Position numbers and translations under genes: made by a program. The notes below the pieces were generated by a model. That model searched no databases, was not told the DNA's origin, and saw only the letters and a program-made list of their open reading frames with translations. Source: Penicillus capitatus (taxonomy: Eukaryota > Chlorophyta). Taken from it: a DNA stretch of 64,000 bases. Of the stretch, positions 51,878 through 63,643 are shown in pieces. Numbering within the stretch: the stretch's first letter is position 1; each line of letters begins with the position of its first letter. Where the stretch lies: assembly GCA_965649825.1 (NCBI GenBank), contig OZ287698.1:310001-374000 (forward strand), written 5' to 3'.

Positions 51878-54335
51878 ATGAGCGTCCTGCCTCTCCTGAC
51901 CTTTCTGGTCCTACTCCTCGCCCGACACATCTACCTACGTTGGTACGTTCGCCCTCTTCCGACACAAAGACGCTGCCCTTCGAAAAAGCGCTCCAAACGG
52001 AGGAAACGGGTAAGCTGAGGGCTCTTTCGTGAGCAGCCGCTCCTTTGGTCGTTCATCCTGTGCGTTCGTTCGGATTGAAGAATGATCGATTCTTCGTTTT
52101 GCACGACGAAATGAGTAGCGATGAATTCGCGTCGTCGCCCTTCCGATTCACTCACGAAGAGTTGAAACTGCGACTGCTCGAAATCGAAACGAATATCGCC
52201 AACGTCGACAGCGCCCCGCGAACGAACACACTGACCTCATGTCATCTCTCTGACGGCGCCCAACGTGAACGCGTCAACGACCTTGTCTACGGAGAGGCGG
52301 TCATCGACAACGACGCCATCGTAGGAGGGTATGAACGACGTTGTGTGCCCTTAGGCAGTCGCGAATGTCAAACTACACAAAGACAAGGTCATCAGTTTGG
52401 GCGATGCGCACAATCTATTGCTCTGGATTCTGGCAGAAGGGTCCTATTTGCCATGGGCTTGTGTGGAGGTCGTGATGGGATGGTTTGCAAAAGAGTGATA
52501 AAATGTGTGATCTGTAGAAGAAGCCATTGATCGAGAAATGCGTCTTGATTTGCGTGCCAGGGATAGATGTTGAGCTGTGGGAAGCGCACAAGGTGAGTGA
52601 GATGTGCAAAAGAGTGAGATCGCAAGGAATGTACTGGTTTCAGGAAAGGACACTAAAATCCACAAGTGCTCTGTATGGCACGCCGATGACGACCATCGCC
52701 AACCATCCCACGACAACAGCATGTGAGACGAACCCCTGATCCAGAACGGTTTACAGAAATGCTGTTTGCAGTGCAAAGCGTCTGTCAGTTGTTAAGAGTA
52801 TCGGTGAGGGAGAAATCGAGAATAGGGCCAGGAGTACCGTTTGAGAAACGACCGAAGAAGAGACAGAAACAGACAGAAAGCGCCCCGTGCAATTACGAAG
52901 AACTCTTGGCAACTTCGCAGCAACTTCTGGAGTATGGATTTCCGCACGTTTCTGAAAACATCTTCCGAGACAAAGGCTTCATTCAGACATCGCCAGGTAT
53001 ACAATACCGGATCATCCAGTTGGATCCAAAAGATCAAGCCAGTTACGTCCAGATGCCAAAGAGAAGCACAGCATCGTGGCATTGGATTGCGAGATGTGTG
53101 GCACGGCGCATGGATCGGAACTGACACGGATGAGTTTGATCGATGTGAACGGAAAGGTGTGCGACAGTAGAGGATGCGATTCTGAAACGACAGTGATGTG
53201 ACTGCTCTAGGTATTGGTCGATACATTGGTCAAACCGCATCTGCCGATCATCGAATACCGTACAGAATTCTCCGGCATCACTAAGGAGCTCCTCGATTCT
53301 GTGACGACAGATTTGGCGAAAGCGCAGGTCAGAGAGACCGCTCAATATGGTGGATAGGACATTGCTGTTGTGAACAGGAGATGTTGTGTCAGTACGTATC
53401 GGAGGATACCATTCTGATTGGACACTCTTTGGAGAATGATTTGAAAGCGATGCAGGTTTTTCATCAAAAAGTGATCGATACCAGCATCATCTACCCACAT
53501 CCAGCCGGATTTCCAAGGAGATCTTCGCTCAAAGTGATCTCGCGGCTCTCTCTGTACATCGATCGCACTGAAGAGCGATGCAGTACTTGGCCAGGCACTA
53601 TCTGGACAAAGCCATTCAAGATGGAGCACACGATTCCATTATGGACGCCAGAATCGCACTGGAATTGGTGAAGCTAAAGAAGCAGGGAGGTGAGTACCTG
53701 TCACATCACAAATGTGTGACATGACCTTGCTTAATGTACAGGATTACACTTTGGCCTTCCACGGTGCACACCGACGCGACTGGTGAAGCTCATGGAGATT
53801 CTGAGCGATCACAAACGCATCTGCTGCATGATCGATCGCTCCGATGCCATCCAGAAACACAGCACAGCAACAACACATGCCATCCCCTGTTCTTCGGATA
53901 CCACCGTGACAGAGAAGCTCCTAACACAGCTCAAAAGAAAACACCATTTCATCTGGGCCCAATTCCAAGACCTCTACCGCTTCTACATAAACAGGTTCTC
54001 TCGTCCACAGCCAAGGCCTACGCCAACGTGTCCTTCTCAGGAACGCAAGGGAAGATCGTTTGGATGATGGGACATCTGATATCGATGCTGTATTGCGCAG
54101 TGTCGATGCCGCCCTGCAACGCATCTACGAGGAAGCTGCCAATAACACGCTTCTCCTGATCTACACCGCCCATGGCGATACGTCTCTTGCCATCCGCATG
54201 CAATCTGACAAGGCCAGGAGAGAGGCAGGACTCGATCGATTGCCATGTTGGACAGAGAAGGATGAGGAACGTTGGGCCACTTTACAGAATCGTGTTGTAC
54301 AAGGACTGTTCTTTGCCAAAGTGAAAGGCTCCTGA
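51878..54335 (+). CDS. REXO5/REX1-type DEDDh RNA exonuclease
   Basis: This is a 3'-5' RNA exonuclease. Catalytic motifs are VALDCEMCGTAHGSELTR (Exo I: Asp, Glu), then LVKPHLPIIEYRTEFSGIT, TILIGHSLENDLKAM (Exo II), DTSIIYPHP and a final HDSIMDARIALELVKLKK (Exo III, His and Asp). The upstream part has RFFVLHDEMSSDEF, DKVISLGDAHNLL and CVLICVPGIDVELWEAHK; the downstream part is a long C-terminal domain ending GLFFAKVKGS. The chosen ATG gives a hydrophobic start (MSVLPLLTFLVLLLARHIYL), which may be a membrane anchor; this exon is tentative. Introns 52469-52517 and 52593-52643 both carry AAAAGAGTGA. The first also has AAAATGTGTGATCTG, shared with a prohibitin intron. Confidence 0.8.
52469..52517 (+). 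repeat. Exonuclease intron sharing AAAATGTGTGATCTG with a prohibitin intron
   Basis: This 49-nt GT-AG intron contains AAAAGAGTGATAAAATGTG and then TGTGATCTGTAG. The 15-nt block AAAATGTGTGATCTG also ends prohibitin intron 43442-43491. Confidence 0.75.
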
Positions 54336-54367
54336 AAGGACGGACTGTACGCAGTACATCCCCTCGC

Positions 54368-57300
54368 TCACATATCCGTCAGTTTCAGCCTCGGCACGAC
54401 GTTCATTCCCTGCAGCTCTTGGAAAAGAAGCTTGCACGCATAGGGGATGGCAATTTTGACCATGTTATCAGGGGAATGATCGACAGGAGAGACAGCGCAT
54501 TGCCGAGTGGCACTCCAGTATCCCAGCAATCCAGACTTCTGATCGACATACACTTCAAACTTGTCGCTGCTCAGCATCAGGCGCTCAACCAGAAGGTTGC
54601 TCGCACCGTAGGCGATCAGACAGTCGCGTTCCATCTCGCCTAACCGCAGGCCGCCGTCTCTCGATCGTCCTTCAGTGGGTTGATGCGTGAGCACCATGCG
54701 AGGACCGCGAGCCCGTGCATGCATCTTGTCTTGGACCATGTGTTTGAGACGCTGGTAGTAGACGGGACCCATATAGATGTAGGCTTCCAGTGGCTCTCCT
54801 GTGATGCCGGAGGTGAGGAAGTCTTTGCCATGATAACTGTAGCCATGGGCAATTAGAGCCTGGCCGATCTCTTCTGCCGTCGTGGCCAATCCTGTCTCTT
54901 CTCCAAACGCCGTTCCATAGTTAAACCGTCCTGCAATGCAAAAGAGTGAGATTCGTGAGAATGTGTGAGAACATGACCTTGGAGCACAGCCGCTTTGCTG
55001 CCAATGAGCTCCAGCATCTTTCCGACGGTCATTCGACTCGGAAATCCGTGTGGGTTCATGATCTGATCGGGACAGAGTCCCTGTTCCGTAAACGGCATAT
55101 CCTCCTGGTTCACGATATGACCAATCACTCCTTTCTGCCCATGTCTGGCACAACACAGTCCATCGCCTTTACGGTTTGTATGATGATGGAGGTACCAATC
55201 ACCTGCTGCTGAATTTGTCACCGATCTCCGGTCGACGCACATGGCGCACGAGCACTTTGATGTTGATGGGACAGTCTCCTGTCTCTGTTAGCAACACGCG
55301 ATCAATACAGCAGTCGTGCACTCCAGGCGTGCCTGCATTCAATTTCTCAGCGTCCATCGGCGTCCTGTCCGATACAGGGTCGTGCCTTTGAAGATTTCGG
55401 GCCGATGACGGTAGGCCGATTCAGGAATCGATGAAGGATCGGCAACGGTGTCTCTCGTGTTCTTCGGCACGAACTTGTTGATGTAGACATCTCCTGAATG
55501 GATCTTCTCACCCACTGCCGGCAGACCATCCGCCTCCAACACTCGCCATCGTGGATTGAGCGATTGCGATTCGTTCGGCGCCAGAGGCGGCCCCCGGATC
55601 TAAATCAGATGATCATTTTGATCCAAAACAAAGCGAGTGCCCTGTCCCGGACCTGATCCATGGTTCTATTGAGATATTTCTTGACCTTCGTCCCGTACTT
55701 GCGTAGAACGATGCATCTGCCGAAGCCTCGATCCAGACTGGCTTTGTTCATGATCGATGCGTCTTCGATATCGTAGCCACTGTAGCTCATGACCGCCAGA
55801 GTCGAATTCTGTCCCGCTCCGAGACGATCAAATCCGATGAGCTCGATCGTGTGCGAGGTTAGGAGTGGCTTCTGAGGGTATGCGAGCAGATAGAGCAACG
55901 TATCCATACGGTTCAGCTGATTGAAAGCGACGTTTCCCATGGCCTGCTTCCCCATGGCACACTGATAGGTATTCCTGGGCGACTGATTGTGATGCGGATA
56001 GGGCACGAGACCGGCCACGATGCCCATTATAGTAAACGGCTCGATCTCCAGATGCGTCGTCTGTTCCCCGCAGTCCCTCTCGTACAGTGCAATCAACGCA
56101 TTGTTCTCTTCATTGACATCGAGATACTCGATCAGTCCACGATCGATGAAATCGTTGAAGTTCATTTTCGAAGCTTTGAGAGCATCGAGATGATGTGACT
56201 TGACGCGAGGGATGCCTTTGTCGCAGATGATGAGAGGACGACACACGCGGCCACCATCACAGGAAATGAGAACGCGATCTTGATGCAGACAGATGCTCAC
56301 GAATTCTCCGCAGCGTCCGTGGCGCCTGAGTTCTCGAAACTGACGAATGAATCGCTTGGGACGTTGATGAACGCCGAGGATCACACCGTTGAGAAAAACG
56401 AGCAGAGAACAGCACTCGACGAGATCTGCCCCTCTGACCATGCCCCAAGGCTCGACTCCCAAATGATAGGCTAGTCGACTGAGTGGCGTCGGATCCTCAT
56501 CCGTCGTGACGTGTGTGAGCAACGCCAGATTCTTCGTCAGTCCACATCCCTCGCCTTCGGAATATCATCTCACTCTTAACCGTTTCGATCGTCGGATCGA
56601 CGAGAGAACCTTCGGGTGTGTCGGCTGGACAAGTCATGCCCCATTGACTGGGCTGAAGAGATCGTGGACCGCTCACTTTTCTGGACTTTTCGACCGTGCT
56701 CGTGATCCGCGTCATCATTCCGGTCGCCGCAATGAAGGACAGACGGGAAAGGACCTGCCGGACACACCTATCGCCATGCAAAGCCTTCGATCGGGTCACA
56801 CTTGTGTGACGCCTTTTCGGTCGATTCTGAAGCGTTTGATCGACCAGTGCCCTGTCGAGAGGGCATGCTCAAAACCAAACGTGATGGTATCTTGCCGAAT
56901 GCATCGTGCGGCATCGAACTGTGCTGTTCGCGATGCTTTGGCCAGTGTTGCCTCCGCCTGGCGTTGCAGATCCCAATTGAGTCTCTTGAAGAGATCTTCG
57001 AAGAGCAAAGAGATCAACTGTCCCGCCAGCTCCATTCTTTTATTCCCGTAATAATCTCGATCATCCACGAGCGATGGATCGACCTTCGCTGCCATCATCC
57101 TCCTTAGCATGTAGCCCAGATAGGCCACGCGATGTTCGAAATTGAATCGCTTCATCGGCACGTGATTCAGCACGAGATTCGCCAGGGCATTGCGCGCCTC
57201 CTCTGCACGGGGCTGCCGGTGAGCTTCGGCACCGACGCGTTCAAAGTAAGCCTGCTGTTTGGATGTCATCTTCACTTTGCCTCCGATGTAATCCAATGCC

Positions 57301-58175
57301 TGATGCTGTGTAAAGATCCCCATTCCCTGGCATTCCATCAAGGTCGGCACCATGAAGTTAACGACAGCCGATTCCTGTCCCACCAACATCACCATCTCCT
57401 GATCGCTCGTCACGCCCATGGCTCTGAAAACGATCGCCATGTTGATCTCTTCCGAGAAGGCGTTGACTTTGAGATAGTATCTCTCCTTCTTCGTGATAAT
57501 ATTCGTCACCGTTTTGCGCTCATGTGTCGAGCTCTGGACCACTGCCTTCACTTCATCGTTGTTATCGTAGTCGATGATGATACGGTTCTTTGCCAACTGC
57601 TCGTGGATCAAGATCACCTTCTCTGTGCCCTTGACCACAAAGTAGCCGCCCGGATCGAGTGGACACTCTCCCAGCTGTGCCAGTTCGTGTTCGCTCTTTC
57701 CGCTCAATACACAGCGATCCGATCGTAGCATGATGGGCAGTCGGCCGATCTGTACACTTCCGCCTTCTCTTCGCTTCCCACGCTTGACGACAATCTCTTT
57801 GCCCCTTGTATACTCAATGTCCACCGTGATGGGTGCGGAATACGTGATATCACGTAGACGGCATTGCTGAGGGGTGACACTCCGGGCGCGGAATTCGTCT
57901 TCGACACTGGGGGTGCCGACGTGAACGTCCAGATACTTGAAGTAGAAATTGGGGTCGCTATCGATGACGATTTTTTGATTGGCCTGGGCCTGAACGATCT
58001 GGCGCATCTCTTTATTGATGAAGTAGTTAAAGGAATCCACGTGTTGCTTCACCAGGCCGCGCACTTTGAGGAAAGCGGGAAGCAAGGCGAATTTCTCAGA
58101 GGGTGTTTTGATCGGGGCACTCAGTGTTACGGGGTCGCCCTGAAGGCAGGGATCCAGCAGAGGCACGGACGCCAT
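54368..58175 (-). CDS. RPC2: RNA polymerase III second-largest subunit RPC2
   Basis: RPC2 is the catalytic second-largest subunit of Pol III. It starts [15 protein letters not shown] and continues with [60 protein letters not shown] and [14 protein letters not shown]. Later blocks are [99 protein letters not shown] and the end [20 protein letters not shown]. Only a few short introns occur, for example 54931-54977, which contains TCTCACTCTTTT. The usual C-terminal zinc ribbon looks degenerate: [12 protein letters not shown] replaces the Cys-x2-Cys half. Start ATGs (58175/58178) are about 40 bp from the VPS52 ATG. Confidence 0.95.
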
Positions 58176-58215
58176 CATCCGAACAATGTGATGTGACAGC
58201 CCTGCGTTTGTCGAT
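58176..58215. promoter_or_regulatory. Compact bidirectional promoter RPC2/VPS52 with GATGTGACAG
   Basis: Only 40 bp separate the two divergent start codons. This interval holds GTGATGTGACAG, a variant of the recurrent GATGTGACG motif, so promoter elements must overlap the 5' ends of the genes. This is positional inference only. Confidence 0.45.
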
Positions 58216-60963
58216 ATGGCTACACCGACTGCCGTCATGGCATACAGTGAGCAGCTTCGCAAGGCACTGAAAGCACAGTTTCTGGCCGATAGCGACGATT
58301 CTGAACACGAAGAGGAGGGCGAGGCGCCGCCACTCGGTGTCGTGTCGACAGAAGGGACAGCTTCACTGGGACTACGTGATTTGGAAGCCGAGCTCGAGAC
58401 CTTTCGAGAACATGACGTCATAAAGGGCATCCTCGACAAAGGATGCGATTTACAGAGCTATGCCAAAGAAGTTGAGGAGAAGCTGCGCCGGGTCGAGCTC
58501 GATTCCATTCAGGATTACATTCAAGAGAGCGACAATCTCTCCTCCCTGCATCACCAGGTGATCCACCATCACCTGTCACATCATTTTACCCGTCTGTCCA
58601 ATCAGATTCATGACTGCGATCGTATCCTGGTGACGATGGAACAGATGCTTGGCAAATTTCAGTCGGATCTTGGCCAAGTGAGCGAAGAGATTCGTCAACT
58701 GCAGAGTCAATCGCAGACCATGAGCGTCAAACTGCGCAACAGACGTGCAGCAGAAGAAGCGCTGGGCAATTTCATCGATCACATCGCCGTTCCGGACGAC
58801 ATGATCAACAGCGTCCTGGAATCGGAGGTAGACCATAACCCCGACCGTCGCAACGCCATCGATGGCGTGCTGCGATCAGGTGAATGAAGATTACTTGGAG
58901 TATCTGCTGTCGCTCAATCAGAAAGTCAAATTCATTCGTGGCGATGAGCTGGCATTGTCCTCCGCTGCCTATCAGGACCTGGAGCCTGTGATCGAGAAGC
59001 TCCGTCTGAAAGCGGTGTCCAAAGTTCGGGAGTTTCTGCTGCAGAAGGTCTATCAGTTGCGTCGTCCCAGGACGAACATCCAGATCATCCAGCAGAATGT
59101 CCTGCTGCGATTCAAGTACTTTGTCACCTTTCTGAAAGAGCACGGAGGCGATGTCTATACCGAAGTCCGCGGCGAATACTCAAAGACGCTCTCCCGTGTG
59201 CTGTCGCAGCATTTCAGGTCCTATCTCTTCGACATCGACAAGATGCATCAGAGCATTGCCACGAAGAGCGATGTACTGGGATCGCAGAAGGAGGAGTTTG
59301 GCACGACGCTGTCTTCCTTCTTCGGCGCCTCGCCCAGCGGCACACCCAAAGCGAACAGAGGGGTAAACACGACACGAGGGTCCATCCCTACACGCACGGT
59401 CTGTTTGTCTTAGTCCAAGACATCGGTCTTCGAATTGGGCGATCGTCTCCACGTGCTTCAGAACCTCGAGAAAGCGGCGATCGTGCCTCACGTGGCAGAG
59501 TACGAGGGAAAGAAGTTTCCGTACGAGGTCGGTCACTCTTTTTGGCAATGAGATGGCAGCCATCCACGTATACCCTTAGGTCATCTTCCGCAATGTCCAC
59601 AAACTACTGATGGACACAGCAACGACGGAATACCTCTTCTGCTGCGATTTCTTTGCCGAGAGCGAAGTCTTCCGCGAACTCTTCCAGCCGATCATCGCCG
59701 TCGTCGAAGGCGAATTTACATCCACGATGCATGTAGGATACACCGAACCAGCCCTCTCTATACTTATTCTCTGTATGACATGTACAGGACGTCTATGATG
59801 TGATCTCACTGCTGTTGATGATTCGCATCAACCACGAGCACCATCGCATCATGACGCGACGTCGCGTGCCGTGCTTGGATGATTATCTGGACAGAATCAA
59901 TCTCGTACTGTGGCCAAAGTTCAAGAGCGTCTTCGATGCACAGCTCGAAAGCATCAAGAAAGGCAACGAGAAAGCGCTGTTTGCCAATTCCCCTGCTGTC
60001 CACATCGTCACACGGCGTTTTGCATCGATGGTGGCATCGCTGCTCGTGCTGACAGCTGGATACGAAGAGGATGAAGAGGGAGCCTTCAATGTCTCTGGCT
60101 TTGATCATATGCTCGAGAGACTTCGCACGGCATTCTGCAGTCTGCTCTCTCGCATTTCACGACTGTTCAAAGACAAGAGGTCATCTCTTCCTTCCTGCCC
60201 CTGCAAATGTCGCCATACGGCATGTCTAGATCGAGCATCGTTTTCCTGGTTGCCAATTTCAGTCATGTTGTCACGGTGTTGAAAGAATGCAGTGTGGCAC
60301 ACGGCGCCGCCACTTCGCAAGATCCTGGCAGCTGTCACGTCATCTCGGTGGGCAAGATGGGAACGCTGGCCATCAAAGAATACGAGGTGTTCTCGCTTGT
60401 GCACTTAAGAGCGACAGAGCATCGTGCATGCAGGAGCATCTGCTGAGCTGTACCAACAGCTATGTGGAGGATCAATTGGATCAACACTTCCATCAGCTGA
60501 TCGATTTTCTGAAGTCTGCTGAAACGGCACAGAAACAACACGCCGTGGCAGACGGTTCCATCATTCCAGGTCTGTCACATTGACCCCAACGGCACGTGCT
60601 TTCTCATACGAAACGACAGGATTCGGACCCGAAGAGGCCACTCCTGTGTTTCAAGACTTTGCTGCGCGTTGGACGTCATCCATCGAAGCGATGAACAAGG
60701 AAGTGACGATGCAGTTCTCCGGACTATCCTGTGGGAAAGATGTCCTACAAGTGCGACATCTCGTCTGCCTCTCTCTCCCTGACGCTCTGCCTCTGCAGGC
60801 TTCCATGACACAACTCCTCCTCTACTACACCCGACTGCTAGAACTGATCAAGAAACAAGGCGCCGAGGGCAATGCCGTTGTGCGCGATGCCGTCAATATC
60901 CCTTCCATTATGTACGAGATCAAGAAATACACACTTGTCACACGATCCCATGGCGGATCTTGA
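58216..60963 (+). CDS. VPS52: GARP/EARP tethering complex subunit VPS52
   Basis: VPS52 tethers endosome-derived vesicles at the trans-Golgi. Motifs are an acidic N-terminus (ADSDDSEHEEEGEAPP), then DLQSYAKEVEEKLRRVELDS, IQDYIQESDNLSSLHHQ, CDRILVTMEQMLGKFQSDLG, VIEKLRLKAVSKVREFLLQK and PRTNIQIIQQNVLLRFKYF. Next come IVPHVAEYEGKKFPYE, TTEYLFCCDFFAESEVFREL and DDYLDRINLVLWPKFKSVFD. Introns include 58558-58605 (a multiple of three and stop-free, yet its removal gives the family sequence SLHHQIHDCDRIL), 58828-58879 and one near 59530 containing GGTCACTCTTTTTGG. The C-terminal third (after 60180) has several unresolved joins and ends IKKYTLVTRSHGGS or with a further exon. Confidence 0.9.
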
Positions 60964-61059
60964 GGATCAGAAGTGTAACCCATGTCTGTCGCTCTTGCAC
61001 ACAGCGCCACTTGTGAATCGTGCACGCTTAAAGAAGATGCATACAGGGATGGGTATCAA

Positions 61060-63415
61060 TCACTGCAGGAACATCTTGTACAGTTTCTTGCCCATCTCAG
61101 AGATGGGCTGAATCATAAATCCGCTCAGTTTGGCGATGGCCTGGGAAAACTCTTCTTCTTCATTCGGGGGTAGCTGTATGCCGATCATGACGGTCGTCGC
61201 CTCCGCTCCGATGTTCCGGTAACAGAACATCGTCACGTTCCATCGCGGACTTACCATGTCCAGGAAAGACAGCAATGCCCCCTTTCGCTCGGGGAAGGCG
61301 ACTTTTAGGACGCGCTCGTTTGGCACGGAGCCCATGTAGGAACGCGGCCGGCCGCCGATGAATGTCCCCAGTAGGGACTGCATCTCATCCACTTGGCTGA
61401 TGTCCATCGTCGGAAACCCACGTGCATTCAGCCGCTTGAGCAGGGCATCGATCTCGTCTTGGCCACTGGCACCCACACTCCACAGAATATGGGCATCTGA
61501 ATCGGCAGCATATCTGTGCGCAGGGGAGGGTATGATGTGCGCTATGGAATCCGAAGGGACCTACCTGTATTTGAATTCTGTCACGTAGAGATTCGTTCTC
61601 TCCAGGGCAGTCTCGACAAACGAACGAAAAGACCCTGCCTTCTCTGCCAGTGTCGAGGCCAGCATGAACTCCCGTCTGGCACCGACGTCGGCCAACTCCG
61701 ACACCAGACGCAGACTATTGAAATTGATGTTGGCTCCGCTGCAGACTGCCACGACCGTTGTTCCCTGTTTCTCACTCTTTTCTAAGCGGTGGTCACACAA
61801 TGACTGTCTCGACCTTGATGTTGTAATGACTCAGGTAGGCCTTAGCACCGGCGAGTGCCAAAGCGCCTGCCGGTTCCAAAATCGAACGCGTCTCATCGTA
61901 GACGTCCTTGATCGCAGCAGAGCATGCTGAGTTGTCAACCATGACGATGCCATCGACGAATTTCCGACACAGACGGAACGTCTCTTTGCCAACCTACATC
62001 TCACTCTTTTGCCTCTCACTCTTATGGACAGATGCACGCTGTGTCACCTCCTTCACGGCAACGCCATCGGCAAAGGCATCGACTTGGGAGAGACGAATCC
62101 GGTGGCCTTGATGAAGTGACAGAGCCATGGCATTGGCACCGATGGGCTCCACGCCAATGACCTTCACTTTGGGTCGAATCGTTTTGACATACGCAGCAAT
62201 ACCGGCGATCAGTCCGCCGCCGCCGACGGAAACGAAAATGGCATCCAGTTTCTTGCCGGACGAAATGCCGTCTAAGATCTCTTTCCCGATCGTTCCTTGA
62301 CCGGCGATGGTGTAGGGATCGTCAAACGGCGGAATCATGATGCGTCCTTCTTCCTCCGATCGTTTCTGTGGTGCACAAGCGAAGCCTCTCGACGTCACAC
62401 GAATGCGAAAAGGGAGACACGACCAGGGCAAAATCTTGTGTTTCTTGGTAGGAATCGCCGATGAGTTTAACGGTGGATCCCAATCGCTTGACGGCCTCGA
62501 TCTTGATGGAGGGCGTAGACGTCGGCATACAGATCAACGCATCACATCCCTGCAGATCTCACTCTTTTATTCGTCACCCTTTTGACAAAATCGCACCAGC
62601 TTCGCCGCTGCGAGTGCAACGCCCTGGGCGTGATTGCCAGCCGATGAACAGATCACGCCCCGTTTTAACTGCTCCTTCGTCAGATGGGCCATGAGATTAT
62701 AAGCGCCCCTCAGCTTAAAAGAAAACACCTATCCATGCATCGTCCTCAGCATATGTGCATGGTGGATGCGTGCCTGACGGGCTGCAGATCTTCCCTCTTC
62801 ATCAAAATCTCGCTCTTGCAATGTTCGCTCAGTTTCGGAGCCACTTCCAAAGGCGACTCGATCTGTATGGCATCCAAATGTGAAGATCTTTGTGGGTGAT
62901 GGTTATCACTCCTCGAGACTTACGGCGACGTCATAGACACGAGAGCTGAGGGTCTTGACCAAGTAGCCATTGGTCTCACTCCTCCATGATCGCGTTCCAT
63001 CTGCCGGGTCCTGTACAGGGGTGACGTCACATCACTGTCTTTTCACTGATTCGCCGTGTACTTTGTAGCTGTCTTCAGGACGAAGGGGTTCGGATGTGTC
63101 GACGGTACTGAGCTGCCCAGGAGGCAGTCGATAGGCATTGGGGAGGTAAGTGCCGTCTGGATCTGGATGGATGACAGATGGGGTGTCCTCCTTGACGACC
63201 GTGTCGAGATCGGTCAGACGATGTGAGACGACATCGCGTCGCGTTGCTCTGCACGGGGTGAGGCGTCGGCCAGAGACTCGCGTCGTGGCATTTCTTGTGC
63301 CGACGAGACGCAGATGATGTCGCAGGCGAATGGGAAGACGCGCGAGACGACGACGTCGACATCCAAGCCCATATCGAAGGCGTCCACGTGCGAGAGGGTA
63401 ACTGCGAATCTGCAT
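61060..63415 (-). CDS. ILV1: Threonine dehydratase (threonine ammonia-lyase, IlvA/ILV1)
   Basis: This is a PLP enzyme converting threonine to 2-oxobutanoate, the first step to isoleucine. Motifs are [16 protein letters not shown]-type start, [12 protein letters not shown] with the PLP Lys, [76 protein letters not shown] and [22 protein letters not shown]-type C-terminal regulatory domains follow, with [20 protein letters not shown]. Several introns carry tandem AAAGAGTGAGA blocks (61994-62047, 62550-62596). A 36-nt intron (GTGAAAAG...TGTACAG, containing GATGTGACGTCAC) joins an N-terminal exon. That exon is Arg-rich near the ATG at 63415 and may be an organelle-targeting peptide; another Met lies at 63484. 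Confidence 0.9.
61994..62047 (-). repeat. Threonine dehydratase intron with two AAGAGTGAGA copies
   Basis: This 54-nt intron begins GTGACACAG and carries AAGAGTGAGAGG then AAAAGAGTGAGATG before TAG. Its removal joins AVKE to VGKETFRLC in frame. Confidence 0.7.
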
Positions 63416-63431
63416 ATTTAGGTTAGAACGT

Positions 63432-63441
63432 GATGTGACGT
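63432..63441 (+). promoter_or_regulatory. GATGTGACGT motif between divergent starts
   Basis: The motif lies in the 51 bp between the chosen threonine dehydratase ATG (63415, minus) and a plus-strand ATG at 63467. It is one of several copies found 10-100 bp before start codons; see findings. Confidence 0.35.
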
Positions 63442-63466
63442 TTGTTGCGCAAAAGCTACCGAGACG

Positions 63467-63643
63467 ATGATACACAGCTGGCATGAGGGAGGAGGTCCAG
63501 ACCTAAAACGCCTCGCCTATCGTGCGACGTACAGGAAAAGGCCAGACGACATCAGAGAGCTCGGCTACGTCGACGCCACAGACGAACAAGGCAAAACGCA
63601 ACGCACACTAAAATGGGTCCGTTGGCCAAAAGATATGTCATAG
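63467..63643 (+). CDS. Small uncharacterised frame, probably first exon or short protein
   Basis: The 58-codon open frame begins MIHSWHEGGGPDLKRLAYRA and continues with RKRPDDIRELGYVDATDEQG and LKWVRWPKDMS, stopping at 63643. Codon use is like the neighbours and the composition looks protein-like, but no family is recognised. It may be a short gene or the first exon of one extending right. Confidence 0.4.
   Translation: MIHSWHEGGGPDLKRLAYRATYRKRPDDIRELGYVDATDEQGKTQRTLKWVRWPKDMS

Noticed and set aside
56190-56205. GATGTGACTT near the RPC2 middle
   Set aside because: Coding sequence for [10 protein letters not shown] in RPC2; coincidental.
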